Virus record (IMG/VR): IMGVR_UViG_3300021376_000357
Location: 1-23,844 of that record
DNA: 23,844 nucleotides
Direction: 5' to 3' (one strand)
From: a virus
Each line of letters opens with the position of its first letter. Position 1 is the first letter of the stretch. Under the pieces are notes generated by a model. That model was not told the origin of the DNA. It worked only from the letters and a program-made list of their open reading frames with translations, and searched no databases. Of this stretch, positions 13,062 through 19,411 are shown one piece after another. A program made the position numbers and the translations under genes.

Positions 13062-13864
13062 TGGGATGTTACGATCTGTGTCTAGAAAATCTTCACATGC
13101 CTCGTCAGTTTCTGCGTTACGAGCCGAATCGGCTGCAGATCAACAAAAAGCGTTATTACGTTTGCGACGATTTTCCCAATGTCCCCGCAGGGTGTGTTTT
13201 GCCCTCTGTGACGACTATTGCGAGCGCGTGTTCGTCGCCTGGCAAGATTGCAGCACTCATGAACTGGCGGAGGAAAGTGGGGGATGAAGAAGCGAATCGC
13301 CGCACGCGCAATGCCGTGGAGCGTGGCAATTGGCTTCATGGCCTTTTAGAAGATTTCTGGAACGGCGAAGACATTGAAACCCATTTGGATTCCCACCCAC
13401 AGTTCGTTCCTTATTTCGATTCCATTGGTGGTTTTCTGGAGCGAGTGGATAGCCCGTTGCTCGTAGAAAGTGCTATTGCCTGGTATGACAATGCTAGAGA
13501 GATTGGCTATTCAGGCACCTTTGACATGTTGGCCAAGATGAACAATGGGGCTTATGCCTTGCTCGATTGGAAAACAAGCTTCAAAGAGAAGCCTGATACC
13601 CAGTTGGCCGACTATCGCATGCAGCTTGGCGCCTATGTGCAAGCGATTGAGCAGATGTATGGCATTGACATTGAAGGGGCTCATTGCGCCATTGCTATTT
13701 ACGATCCCGATACTGGCGAGGGGCAAGAAGCACAAGTGGTGAGTCTTGATGCTGCTGAACTGGTGGTGCAGGGCGAGATCATGACGCAGAAAACACAGCA
13801 GTTTTTCTTCGATTGTTATCCAGGGCGTCGTCCCTTAACAATATCCACAGATAGGGCAATGTAA
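13061..13864 (+). CDS. PD-(D/E)XK exonuclease (RecB/Cas4-like)
   Basis: 267 residues; a start at ATG 13097 (MPRQFLRYEP) is also possible. RecB/Cas4-type nuclease motifs are in order: LPSVTTI (47-53); RGNWLHGLLE (88-97) with the conserved RG...H...E; GTFDM (152-156) with the metal-binding Asp155; LLDWKT (167-172) with the D-x-K pair; and YRMQLGAYVQA (185-195), the Q-x-x-x-Y helix. These enzymes resect double-stranded DNA ends. With the upstream annealing protein it should form a two-component recombination system. The protein has no iron-sulfur cysteine cluster at the C-terminus (only C257), unlike Cas4. Confidence 0.88.
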   Translation: MGCYDLCLENLHMPRQFLRYEPNRLQINKKRYYVCDDFPNVPAGCVLPSVTTIASACSSPGKIAALMNWRRKVGDEEANRRTRNAVERGNWLHGLLEDFWNGEDIETHLDSHPQFVPYFDSIGGFLERVDSPLLVESAIAWYDNAREIGYSGTFDMLAKMNNGAYALLDWKTSFKEKPDTQLADYRMQLGAYVQAIEQMYGIDIEGAHCAIAIYDPDTGEGQEAQVVSLDAAELVVQGEIMTQKTQQFFFDCYPGRRPLTISTDRAM

Positions 13865-13865
13865 T

Positions 13866-13893
13866 TCTTGTAAATCATCGTTAAGCTTATAAC
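13866..13893 (+). promoter_or_regulatory. Promoter candidate for the SSB-like gene
   Basis: TATAAC at 13888-13893 is a good -10. The best -35 candidates upstream (TTCTTG around 13866-13871, TTGTAA slightly nearer) are only partial matches. It lies about 40 bases before the ATG at 13933, which has a clear GAGGAA ribosome-binding site, one of the few strong Shine-Dalgarno sequences in the window. This suggests high, independent expression of the next gene. Confidence 0.5.
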
Positions 13894-13932
13894 GCCCATC
13901 CAGGGTCTACTACTTTCCGAGAGGAACACTCA

Positions 13933-14214
13933 ATGCCCACTGGCAATCTTCCCATTTTTTCTGGCACTGTCGATTTGACGCCAGATATTCTGAACGCAGC
14001 CAAAAAGGCTGGCCCCAACGATCAAGGTAACTACAGCTTCCGTGTGGCGCTGTGGGACAATGACAAGCGCGATAAGGACACTTCTCCTCATTTCAAGGGG
14101 CAAGTGACTGTCAACAAGCTGGAGAACAGCCCCAAAGCCTATTCCAGCTTCTGGAAGAATGATGGCAATGGCGGCAGCAGCCGTCCCTCCCCATCTTCTG
14201 ACGATTTGTTCTGA
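13933..14214 (+). CDS. Candidate single-stranded-DNA-binding-like protein (93 aa)
   Basis: Not a recognised SSB, but several features fit. There is a beta-rich core with aromatic and basic residues (IFSGTVDLTPDI, then YSFRVALWDNDKRDK and HFKGQVTV). A Gly/Ser/Pro linker (NDGNGGSSRPSPS) follows, and the acidic-hydrophobic tip SSDDLF resembles the SSB C-terminal tail that docks partners. It is next to recombination genes. It has its own promoter-like sequence, a strong ribosome-binding site and its own terminator, as expected of a protein needed in large amounts. An OB fold cannot be proven by eye. Confidence 0.75.
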   Translation: MPTGNLPIFSGTVDLTPDILNAAKKAGPNDQGNYSFRVALWDNDKRDKDTSPHFKGQVTVNKLENSPKAYSSFWKNDGNGGSSRPSPSSDDLF

Positions 14215-14230
14215 TCATTGTTGTTTCTAG

Positions 14231-14250
14231 GGGCGCCATTGGCGCCTTTT
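14231..14250 (+). terminator. Rho-independent terminator after the SSB-like gene
   Basis: GGCGCC, loop ATT, GGCGCC (14232-14246) followed by TTTTCTTT. It comes about 17 bases after the stop at 14214 and just before the Dcd-family start at 14257, so that gene is read through or has its own start. Confidence 0.8.
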
Positions 14251-14256
14251 CTTTCA

Positions 14257-14841
14257 ATGCTTCTCACTGACAAGCAAATCAGCATCCTCGCTGAAAACGA
14301 CATCTTCTTTCCCTACACAGGCGAAAAATGCAGGGAAAACGAAAGCGGCAACAAGGCTTTGTCCTATGGCCTCTCCCATGCAGGGTATGACCTTCGTCTG
14401 TCGCCCGATGACTTTCGCATTGCTGATTACAAACGCAGTTGCAAAGCTCTTGACGTGAAGCGGTTTGATGAAACCATGCTTTACGACGCCACGCTCTTCC
14501 ACGAACGTGGTGACGCCTATTTCATCCTGCCGCCATATTCCTATGGCTTAGGCGTAAGCTTGGAACGCATCACAATGCCTTCTAACATCATGGGCATTTG
14601 CGATGGCAAGTCCACTTATGCACGGCAAGGCACCATCATTAATGTGTGCCCAATTGAACCTGGATGGTCTGGCCATCTCACCATTTGCATTGTCAATCCC
14701 AGCGATTTTCCAGTGCGTATTTACGCCAATGAAGGCATTGTTCAAGTGATGCTTGTGCAGCTTGCGTCTAGCGTGGACAAAGCTTATGCAGATGGTAAGT
14801 ATCAAAATCAAGGCGCTAAAGTGACACTTGCTGCCGTCTAG
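14257..14841 (+). CDS. Dcd/dUTPase-family protein lacking the catalytic Glu
   Basis: 194 residues of the dCTP deaminase/dUTPase fold. Family marks are HAGYDLRLSP (41-50), FILPPYSYGLGVSLE (89-103), GKSTYARQG (117-125, with the conserved Ser and Arg), CPIEPGWSGHLTI (131-143) and KYQNQGA near the end. In dCTP deaminases the strand after PGWSG reads (I/V)xLE, and that Glu is the catalytic base (E138 in E. coli). Here the strand reads LTICIVN, with Cys144 in its place. The start is ATG 14257; a longer frame includes the terminator. It sits with ThyX, which needs dUMP. The protein may be inactive or may have changed function. Confidence 0.88.
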   Translation: MLLTDKQISILAENDIFFPYTGEKCRENESGNKALSYGLSHAGYDLRLSPDDFRIADYKRSCKALDVKRFDETMLYDATLFHERGDAYFILPPYSYGLGVSLERITMPSNIMGICDGKSTYARQGTIINVCPIEPGWSGHLTICIVNPSDFPVRIYANEGIVQVMLVQLASSVDKAYADGKYQNQGAKVTLAAV

Positions 14842-14844
14842 CAG

Positions 14845-15210
14845 GTGAGTGCTCTTGAAGATCAGTTTCTTGGGCTTTGGCAGGCTAATTTTCCTTCCCT
14901 TCCATTGGTAAGAGAATTTAGCGAAGTGGAAGCCTGGGAAGCTGATTTTCAAGAACGCTATGCAAAATCAAAACGATCAAAACGTTATCGGGCTGACTTC
15001 GCTCACTTACCATCGCGTAGTCTCATTGAAATCCAGGGCGGCACTTTCAATCGAGGCCGTCACGTTACAGGCAGCGGTTACGAGCGAGATGCCCGAAAGT
15101 TCAATCTTGCCACCATATGTGGATGGCGAGTGTATTTATTAACTAGCCAAACGGCCAAAGACGCTTTTTGGATTGGGAAGATTGCTGCTGCAATTGATGC
15201 TTCTCAATAA
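14845..15210 (+). CDS. Small VSR/PD-(D/E)XK-like endonuclease (121 aa)
   Basis: The core YRADFAHLPSRSLIEIQGG (48-66) followed by RGRHVTGSGYERDARKFN and GWRVYLLTS matches the fold of small PD-(D/E)XK nucleases of the very-short-patch-repair or phage type: D-F, then E-I-x-G-G, a G-R-H loop, then D..K..A...G-W-x-V. The likely metal ligands are D50 and E63. It could nick or resolve recombination intermediates. It starts at GTG 14845, four bases after the Dcd stop. Its last 68 bases overlap the minus-strand gene at 15143-15514. Confidence 0.72.
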   Translation: MSALEDQFLGLWQANFPSLPLVREFSEVEAWEADFQERYAKSKRSKRYRADFAHLPSRSLIEIQGGTFNRGRHVTGSGYERDARKFNLATICGWRVYLLTSQTAKDAFWIGKIAAAIDASQ

Positions 15211-15514
15211 CTTCTGCTGCTTCACCAAGCAATTCTGAGGCGGCTTCTAAGTCATGGTCACGTAATGCCATGGCTTGCCGTAGTTCAAGGTTTTCCTTAA
15301 CCAATGAGCCAACGGCACCTTGCATATTGCTCCAACCTTCCAGCAAATTACCTGCCACTTCCCGCAGTTTATCAATGTCGTCGCATTCCGCTAAGGCTTT
15401 CTTGTTAATCGCCAGCGAGAAATCACGCTCCAAACTGCGTTCAAATGGTCCCATGGCAGTCATATAACTACGACCATCGTAGCTTAGTTCCAATGGAATA
15501 GAAAAATGCATCAT
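15143..15514 (-). CDS. Hypothetical coiled-coil protein on the opposite strand (123 aa)
   Basis: Convincing protein sequence on the minus strand inside a plus-strand block. It begins MMHFSIPLELSYDGRSYM (a second ATG at 15511). It has a long helical region with coiled-coil character (DDIDKLREVAGNLLEGW, then GSLVKENLELRQAM) and ends with a Gln/Ser/Lys-rich tail and WPFG. Similar helical phage proteins of unknown function exist. Its end overlaps the end of the nuclease gene by 68 bases in antisense. Its start lies 30 bases from the divergent gene at 15545, so a divergent promoter pair should be in that short gap. Confidence 0.75.
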   Translation of the reverse strand: MMHFSIPLELSYDGRSYMTAMGPFERSLERDFSLAINKKALAECDDIDKLREVAGNLLEGWSNMQGAVGSLVKENLELRQAMALRDHDLEAASELLGEAAEVIEKHQLQQQSSQSKKRLWPFG

Positions 15515-15544
15515 TGTTCATTCCGTTCTTGTCCTAGCCTAACG

Positions 15545-15862
15545 ATGAAGAGCTATGGCAAGCAGTTTGTTTATCGTGTGGATGATGGAAAGAAGGCCGT
15601 AATAAATGCTTCGGACTACCGTCCCTACTGGCTTCCACGCACGCCTCAGCATTATCAATGGCGGCCAGGGGAGGAAGTGGTCTACATTCAACCGACGGCT
15701 GCTGGCTGGATGGCCACCAGCTTAATTGGCACGCTTATTGGCTTTGTCGAACAAGGTAAACGGCAAAAAGCCGTCGTCATTTGGCATGACGAGACGGAGA
15801 TTAGTCCTACAATCAGCATGCAACGCTTGCGCCCCGTCACACTATTCCATGGCTCCCATTGA
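15545..15862 (+). CDS. Hypothetical protein (105 aa)
   Basis: Begins MKSYGKQFVYRVDDGKKAV at ATG 15545; the frame is open 39 bases further, but that part overlaps the divergent gene. It appears beta-rich, with WRPGEEVVYIQPT and AVVIWHDETEI segments that recall a small SH3-like barrel. Its end overlaps the ThyX start by 14 bases, linking the two in one operon. No function is recognised. Confidence 0.7.
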   Translation: MKSYGKQFVYRVDDGKKAVINASDYRPYWLPRTPQHYQWRPGEEVVYIQPTAAGWMATSLIGTLIGFVEQGKRQKAVVIWHDETEISPTISMQRLRPVTLFHGSH

Positions 15863-16553
15863 CCCCCTCCAAGACGGCATCAGCATGGTGCGCCTCATTG
15901 ATTGGATGGGAAGCTCTGTTGACATTATTGCTGATGCTCGTCAAAGTTTTGATACGGAGCAAGGCGAATGGTCGGAGCGTGATCAAAAACTCCTGAACTA
16001 TCTCGTTAAGCACAAACATACCAGCCCGTTCCGTGGCGTCGTGTTCAAATGGCAAGTAAAGGCTCCGCTTTTCATTGCTCGCCAATGGTGGAAGCATGTC
16101 ATTGGTGGAGCCTACGCCAATGACCAATTGGGCTGGAACGAAAAAAGCTTTCGCTATTGCGAGGCCGAGGAGGATCAGTTTTATATGCCTCGCCAGTTCC
16201 GTTATCAGAGCGATAGCAACAAACAGGCCTCTGCAGGCCCCATGGAGGAAGTCCTTAACCATTCCTGCATGATTGAATATGCCAAGGGCCTACAGGTCGC
16301 TAAACAGGCTTACAACAGCCTTTTGGCGATGGGGGTGAGCAGGGAGCAGGCGCGAGGCGTTATGCCGACTGCAGCCTATACCAGTTTCGTCTGGACCTGC
16401 AGTTTGCAGGCCCTTCTGCATTTCCTGAGCCTTCGCGATGCTCATGATGCACAAGGCGAAATCCAAGCCTATGCTCAAGCTCTTCATGCCTTAGCGCGTC
16501 CTATCGTGCCTGAAGCATTTGATGCTTTTGAAGCCAATGGCTATTCCTTTTGA
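15849..16553 (+). CDS. thyX: Flavin-dependent thymidylate synthase ThyX (variant motif)
   Basis: Makes dTMP from dUMP using FAD and methylene-tetrahydrofolate. ThyX features are SPFRGVVFKWQVKAPLFIARQW (59-80), FYMPRQFR (111-118), and the C-terminal helix set LLHFLSLRDAHDAQGEI (189-205), where the invariant Arg and the AQ-EI motif bind dUMP. The ThyX signature RHRxxSxNExSxRY is altered. Here KH (82-83) is followed by a longer loop of 13 residues before WNEKSFRY (96-103), and the first Arg is Lys. Start ATG 15849 is chosen; ATG 15885 (MVRLIDWMG) is also possible. It overlaps both neighbours. Confidence 0.92.
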   Translation: MAPIDPLQDGISMVRLIDWMGSSVDIIADARQSFDTEQGEWSERDQKLLNYLVKHKHTSPFRGVVFKWQVKAPLFIARQWWKHVIGGAYANDQLGWNEKSFRYCEAEEDQFYMPRQFRYQSDSNKQASAGPMEEVLNHSCMIEYAKGLQVAKQAYNSLLAMGVSREQARGVMPTAAYTSFVWTCSLQALLHFLSLRDAHDAQGEIQAYAQALHALARPIVPEAFDAFEANGYSF

Positions 16554-16923
16554 ACCATTTCCCATTGAAGGAGTTCCTAAAGTGTTTGATCCCGTAGACC
16601 GTCCCGCTCACTATGCCTTTGGCGGCATTGAATGCATTGAAGCCCTTGAAAGCTGCATGAGCGTAGAAGCTTTTAGGGGCTTTCTTAAGGCCAATGCAAT
16701 TAAATATTTGTGGCGTTATGAAAATAAGAACGGCCTAGAAGACTTAAGGAAGGCCAAATGGTATTTGAAGGCCCTCATTTTTGCTCTTGAAAATGATGAA
16801 ACAGCAGAGGCATTGGCTGCTCTTGAAAGCAATTGTAAAGATGGTTTTTGCCCCATGCCAGGCGCTCGCATTGGAGATCGTGCCGTTGATGAACCAATGT
16901 TTAGCCCAATTAACGACGTTTAA
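16537..16923 (+). CDS. DUF3310-family phage protein
   Basis: The central region is a clear DUF3310 match: HYAFGGIECIEALESCM, then FLKANAIKYLWRYENKNG and EDLRKAKWYLKALI. The pattern HY..GGIE.I......FLK.NAIKYLWRY..KNG.EDL.KA.WYL is the family signature found in many phages, whose role is not established. The start at ATG 16537 overlaps the end of thyX by 17 bases. The C-terminal tail after residue 90 contains two cysteines (CKDGFC) and is less conserved. It ends at a terminator shared with the opposing HNH gene. Confidence 0.85.
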   Translation: MAIPFEPFPIEGVPKVFDPVDRPAHYAFGGIECIEALESCMSVEAFRGFLKANAIKYLWRYENKNGLEDLRKAKWYLKALIFALENDETAEALAALESNCKDGFCPMPGARIGDRAVDEPMFSPINDV

Positions 16924-17399
16924 GCAGCAAAAGCCTCTCCTAAAACAAAGCCCCCAATAATGGGGGCTTTTTCTTGCGATGGAATGTACAGACCACGCTG
17001 TTCTGCGTAGGCTTCAATGTCCTGCAGCGAAGTGTGGGCGCTAACAAAGCTATGCTGATACACCCACATTGTTAATAGTTCTTCCCGCTTGGCAGTCCAA
17101 AACTGCTGAGGACGCCACCATTCAAAAATAGGCTCTGCCCCCTTATCAAGATTGCAGCTTTTGCATGATGGCACTAAATTATATTTTGCAAAATGCGGAC
17201 CGCCTTTGCTTTTGGGAACAATGTGGTCAACAGTAAGTTTTTCGTTCCATTTCCCACAATAAGCGCAAGCACAATGGCCTAATGGTCCTCTTAATGGATA
17301 GTCTTCAAAAATACTTTTTCTAAAGCGTCTGCGGGCATCCCCAGGGCGAAGTTCAATGAGAGAATGTAAAAGCTCATCGGGACCGTTCGCTCCAAGCAT
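16920..17399 (-). CDS. HNH endonuclease, free-standing (homing type candidate)
   Basis: 159 residues. CAYCGKW (45-51) gives the first CxxC pair. LTVDHIVPKSKGG (55-67) holds the HNH catalytic strand. N74 and CKSCN (79-83) complete the fold. The N-terminal RRRFRKSIFEDYPLRGP is of the type seen in phage homing HNH nucleases. It lies alone on the minus strand between two plus-strand modules and its stop overlaps the opposing stop, as expected for an inserted selfish gene. The frame stays open upstream of the ATG, with GAGGGAG as a possible ribosome-binding site before a non-ATG start, so the N-terminus is uncertain. Confidence 0.88.
   Translation of the reverse strand: MLGANGPDELLHSLIELRPGDARRRFRKSIFEDYPLRGPLGHCACAYCGKWNEKLTVDHIVPKSKGGPHFAKYNLVPSCKSCNLDKGAEPIFEWWRPQQFWTAKREELLTMWVYQHSFVSAHTSLQDIEAYAEQRGLYIPSQEKAPIIGGFVLGEAFAA
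16947..16972 (+). terminator. Rho-independent terminator, likely bidirectional, inside the HNH gene end
   Basis: AAAGCCCCC/GGGGGCTTT, loop AATAAT, followed by TTTTTC on the plus strand. On the minus strand the same stem is followed by TTTGTTTT. It ends the DUF3310/thyX operon, but it also lies within the last codons of the HNH nuclease on the other strand. Confidence 0.85.
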
Positions 17400-17436
17400 G
17401 GCATTATTAAATTTTCTTGTTTCTAATCTATCTCCC

Positions 17437-17466
17437 TCTAGTCGTCTTTGGAGATTATTTATAATG
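17437..17466 (+). promoter_or_regulatory. Promoter candidate for the lysis cassette
   Basis: A perfect TATAAT at 17460-17465, with no good -35 at standard spacing. It lies just upstream of the first lysis-region gene (17486) and after the HNH gene start. It suggests separate, probably late, expression of 17486-19209. The same stretch read backwards also gives an AT-rich -10-like box for the HNH gene. Confidence 0.5.
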
Positions 17467-17485
17467 AGAACAAGGATGGTTTTTA

Positions 17486-17695
17486 ATGAAAAGCTTTCAA
17501 GAAAGTTTGGCCAATTTTGTTGCCACGGTAACAGCAGGCATGCTGCTGTCTACAGGGGCGATGTTGATTACAGTGGGCAATCAACAAGTTAAGGTGGCCA
17601 CGCAAATTGAAAGCATTACGGAAAAACTAGACACTCTCACTGAAAACATCACTGCTTTAGAGGAGCGCGTGCGCTCGCTAGAAATTCGACGCTAG
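17486..17695 (+). CDS. Membrane-anchored coiled-coil protein (69 aa), lysis region
   Basis: N-terminal amphipathic helix (SFQESLANFV), one membrane segment (TVTAGMLLSTGAMLITVG, about 14-31), then a heptad-like coiled coil (ITEKLDTLTENITALEERVR). Holin-accessory or haemolysin XhlA-like phage proteins have the same parts, though often in the opposite order. Position just before the holin candidate and the endolysin supports a role in lysis, by inference. AAGGA lies 10 bases before the ATG. Confidence 0.75.
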   Translation: MKSFQESLANFVATVTAGMLLSTGAMLITVGNQQVKVATQIESITEKLDTLTENITALEERVRSLEIRR

Positions 17696-17725
17696 GCTAT
17701 AAGTACAAATTGAGCTATTACCATT

Positions 17726-17869
17726 ATGACTGGCGCTGAATGGTTTGTTATTGGCGGCATCATCATTGCTGCATTAGATCAAGTGCTTGATCGCTCGCCA
17801 CTGAAAAGCAACAACATGCTTCAACTTCTTATGGAGGGTTTAAAAACTATCTTCCGCGTAGCCAAATAG
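17726..17869 (+). CDS. Holin candidate, small one-pass membrane protein (47 aa)
   Basis: Short gene read between its neighbours. It starts MTGAEWFVIGGIIIAALDQV: a hydrophobic stretch (residues 6-20) with a short N-terminus, then a charged segment (DRSPLKSNN) and a second amphipathic helix (MLQLLMEGLKTIFRV). Size, membrane segment, and placement directly before the cell-wall enzyme fit a holin or pinholin. Small proteins of this shape occur next to cyanophage endolysins. No functional motif exists to prove it. Confidence 0.7.
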   Translation: MTGAEWFVIGGIIIAALDQVLDRSPLKSNNMLQLLMEGLKTIFRVAK

Positions 17870-17875
17870 TAACCA

Positions 17876-18820
17876 ATGCAAGCTGAAAACAAAGTTTTCT
17901 GGGACAAATGCTTTACCATTGCCAAGCGCCTTGGTTCGCGTTATCCAGAATTAGCGGCGGCTCAATGCTGCCTTGAGAGCGGTTTTGGCAAGCACACGTC
18001 TGGCAAAAATAATTATCTAGGCCTAAAGGGCCCTGGCACCGCCACAACCACGCAGGAATGGTACGACGGCCAGTGGGTGACAATTACGGCTGGCTTCATT
18101 GATTTTCCTTCCATTGAAGCCTGTCTTGATTATCTTGTTACGCGATGGTATAAAGACTATCGTCATTTCAAGGGTATTAACAATTCGCCCAATCGTTATG
18201 CCGCTGCCCGTGCTTTATATGAGCAGCGTTATGCCACTGATCCAGAATATCCTGCCAAGCTTTCACGCTTGATGAAAGAATACTCTCCTGAATCTTCCAA
18301 AATTATCATGGTTGGCCCCAAGAAACGTCCGCAAGACTTTGGTTTTAAACAAGGCGATTCTCATCTAATCGTTAATGACATTAGCGAAACCATGAAAGCG
18401 TTTAATTATGCAGGCACTACATTATGGGAAATTCCATGCTTGGCGCGTGGACAATACAGCGATTTTGAATTTAAAACAACCAATTCCGACACACCTCCTG
18501 GTCTTTATAAACTTGGACAAGTTTACAAAGACTATGAACGAGTGGGAGATAAGCCCGCTTATGATCGCACTCTTATGGCTTATGGCTGGTATAGCTTCGA
18601 CATGGTAGAGCTAGAAAATCAAGAAAACAAATATGGACGTGCTGGAATCATGATTCATGGTGGCGGAAGTGCATGTGGATGGCCTGGAGCATGGGAGCTC
18701 AAGCAAAAATTATTCACCACTCATGGTTGCGTTCGTTGCCATAACATTCATTTAAAAACTCACATTTTGCCCCTCATAAAACTTGGCACTGTTTATGTGA
18801 GTGTTTATCAAGAAGGATGA
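17876..18820 (+). CDS. Endolysin: glucosaminidase fused to L,D-transpeptidase (YkuD) domain
   Basis: 314 residues with two catalytic domains. The N-terminal domain (about 1-140) has the glucosaminidase/GH73 (FlgJ-like) pattern QCCLESGFGKHTSGKNNYLG (30-49), with Glu34 in the catalytic position, and should cut the glycan backbone. The C-terminal domain (150-314) has the YkuD signature: MIHGGG (259-264) and HGCVR (283-287) with the nucleophilic Cys285, then GTVYVSV. YkuD enzymes cleave or form 3-3 peptide crosslinks. There is no signal peptide, so export relies on the holin. It overlaps the next gene by four bases. Confidence 0.88.
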   Translation: MQAENKVFWDKCFTIAKRLGSRYPELAAAQCCLESGFGKHTSGKNNYLGLKGPGTATTTQEWYDGQWVTITAGFIDFPSIEACLDYLVTRWYKDYRHFKGINNSPNRYAAARALYEQRYATDPEYPAKLSRLMKEYSPESSKIIMVGPKKRPQDFGFKQGDSHLIVNDISETMKAFNYAGTTLWEIPCLARGQYSDFEFKTTNSDTPPGLYKLGQVYKDYERVGDKPAYDRTLMAYGWYSFDMVELENQENKYGRAGIMIHGGGSACGWPGAWELKQKLFTTHGCVRCHNIHLKTHILPLIKLGTVYVSVYQEG

Positions 18821-19209
18821 ATAAACAAGCGTGGCTCAATTCATTGTGTTATGAAGCTGGCTTATGGGCTGTTGTGCAATGGCCCTCGCTTGCCTTTAAG
18901 CCATGGTTTAAGTTGCTCATGGCGAATTGTCGTCCCGACTGGGCAGAATGGAAGACAAAAATTGTGATGGAAAAAGTGGATCAGCAAGCTGCCACTTTGG
19001 TAAAACAATGGGAAAAAGAAGAAAAAGAAACAAAAGCTAATGCTTTGGCTGATAAAGCTCAAAAGCTTTTCCCTACTGCCAAAATCACTCCGCTGCCCGA
19101 TGCCATTGTTCCTTCTGTCATGATTAGACATGCGCCGCCAGAAGACGCTAGCGACGCTGTTAAGGCCCTTGGCGGCGAAATCTGCATCACCTATCGCTTA
19201 GAGCCCTAA
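18817..19209 (+). CDS. Hypothetical protein (130 aa) after the endolysin
   Basis: Unknown. The N-terminal half is rich in tryptophan (eight, if W101-like positions are excluded) and amphipathic (LWAVVQWPSLAFKPWFKLLM). A Lys/Glu coiled-coil stretch (KQWEKEEKETKANALADK) follows, then a Pro-rich linker and a final small beta segment. It starts on the ATGA of the endolysin stop and ends 12 bases inside the opposing gene. The place in the operon suggests a lysis accessory role or a particle protein. Confidence 0.7.
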   Translation: MNKQAWLNSLCYEAGLWAVVQWPSLAFKPWFKLLMANCRPDWAEWKTKIVMEKVDQQAATLVKQWEKEEKETKANALADKAQKLFPTAKITPLPDAIVPSVMIRHAPPEDASDAVKALGGEICITYRLEP

Positions 19210-19380
19210 AACCGCCTTTAAGGCGCCCCACTTCTTCAGTTCTTGTTCGTGGTAGTCCACCCATGAGGCAATGGCATCACGAAGCCCTTGCCTAACCATA
19301 TCGGGATTATCATCAGAAACCAACTCATGCATGGCCTCGGCAAGACACTCCACTTGCTGCTTGTACCAAAGATCTTCCAT
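19198..19380 (-). CDS. Hypothetical acidic helical protein (60 aa), end of tail-fibre operon
   Basis: Small acidic helical protein beginning MEDLWYKQQVECLAEAMHE. It is the last gene of the leftward tail-fibre operon, 31 bases after the fibre stop. Its stop overlaps the opposing gene by 12 bases. A weak hairpin (CGCC/GGCG followed by TTTT) lies at its end and may terminate the operon. It could be a chaperone for fibre assembly, since such small genes often follow fibres, but that is inference. Confidence 0.7.
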   Translation of the reverse strand: MEDLWYKQQVECLAEAMHELVSDDNPDMVRQGLRDAIASWVDYHEQELKKWGALKAVLGL

Positions 19381-19411
19381 GGGAAGGTAGTCAATTCGCC
19401 TTTAGTTTAAC

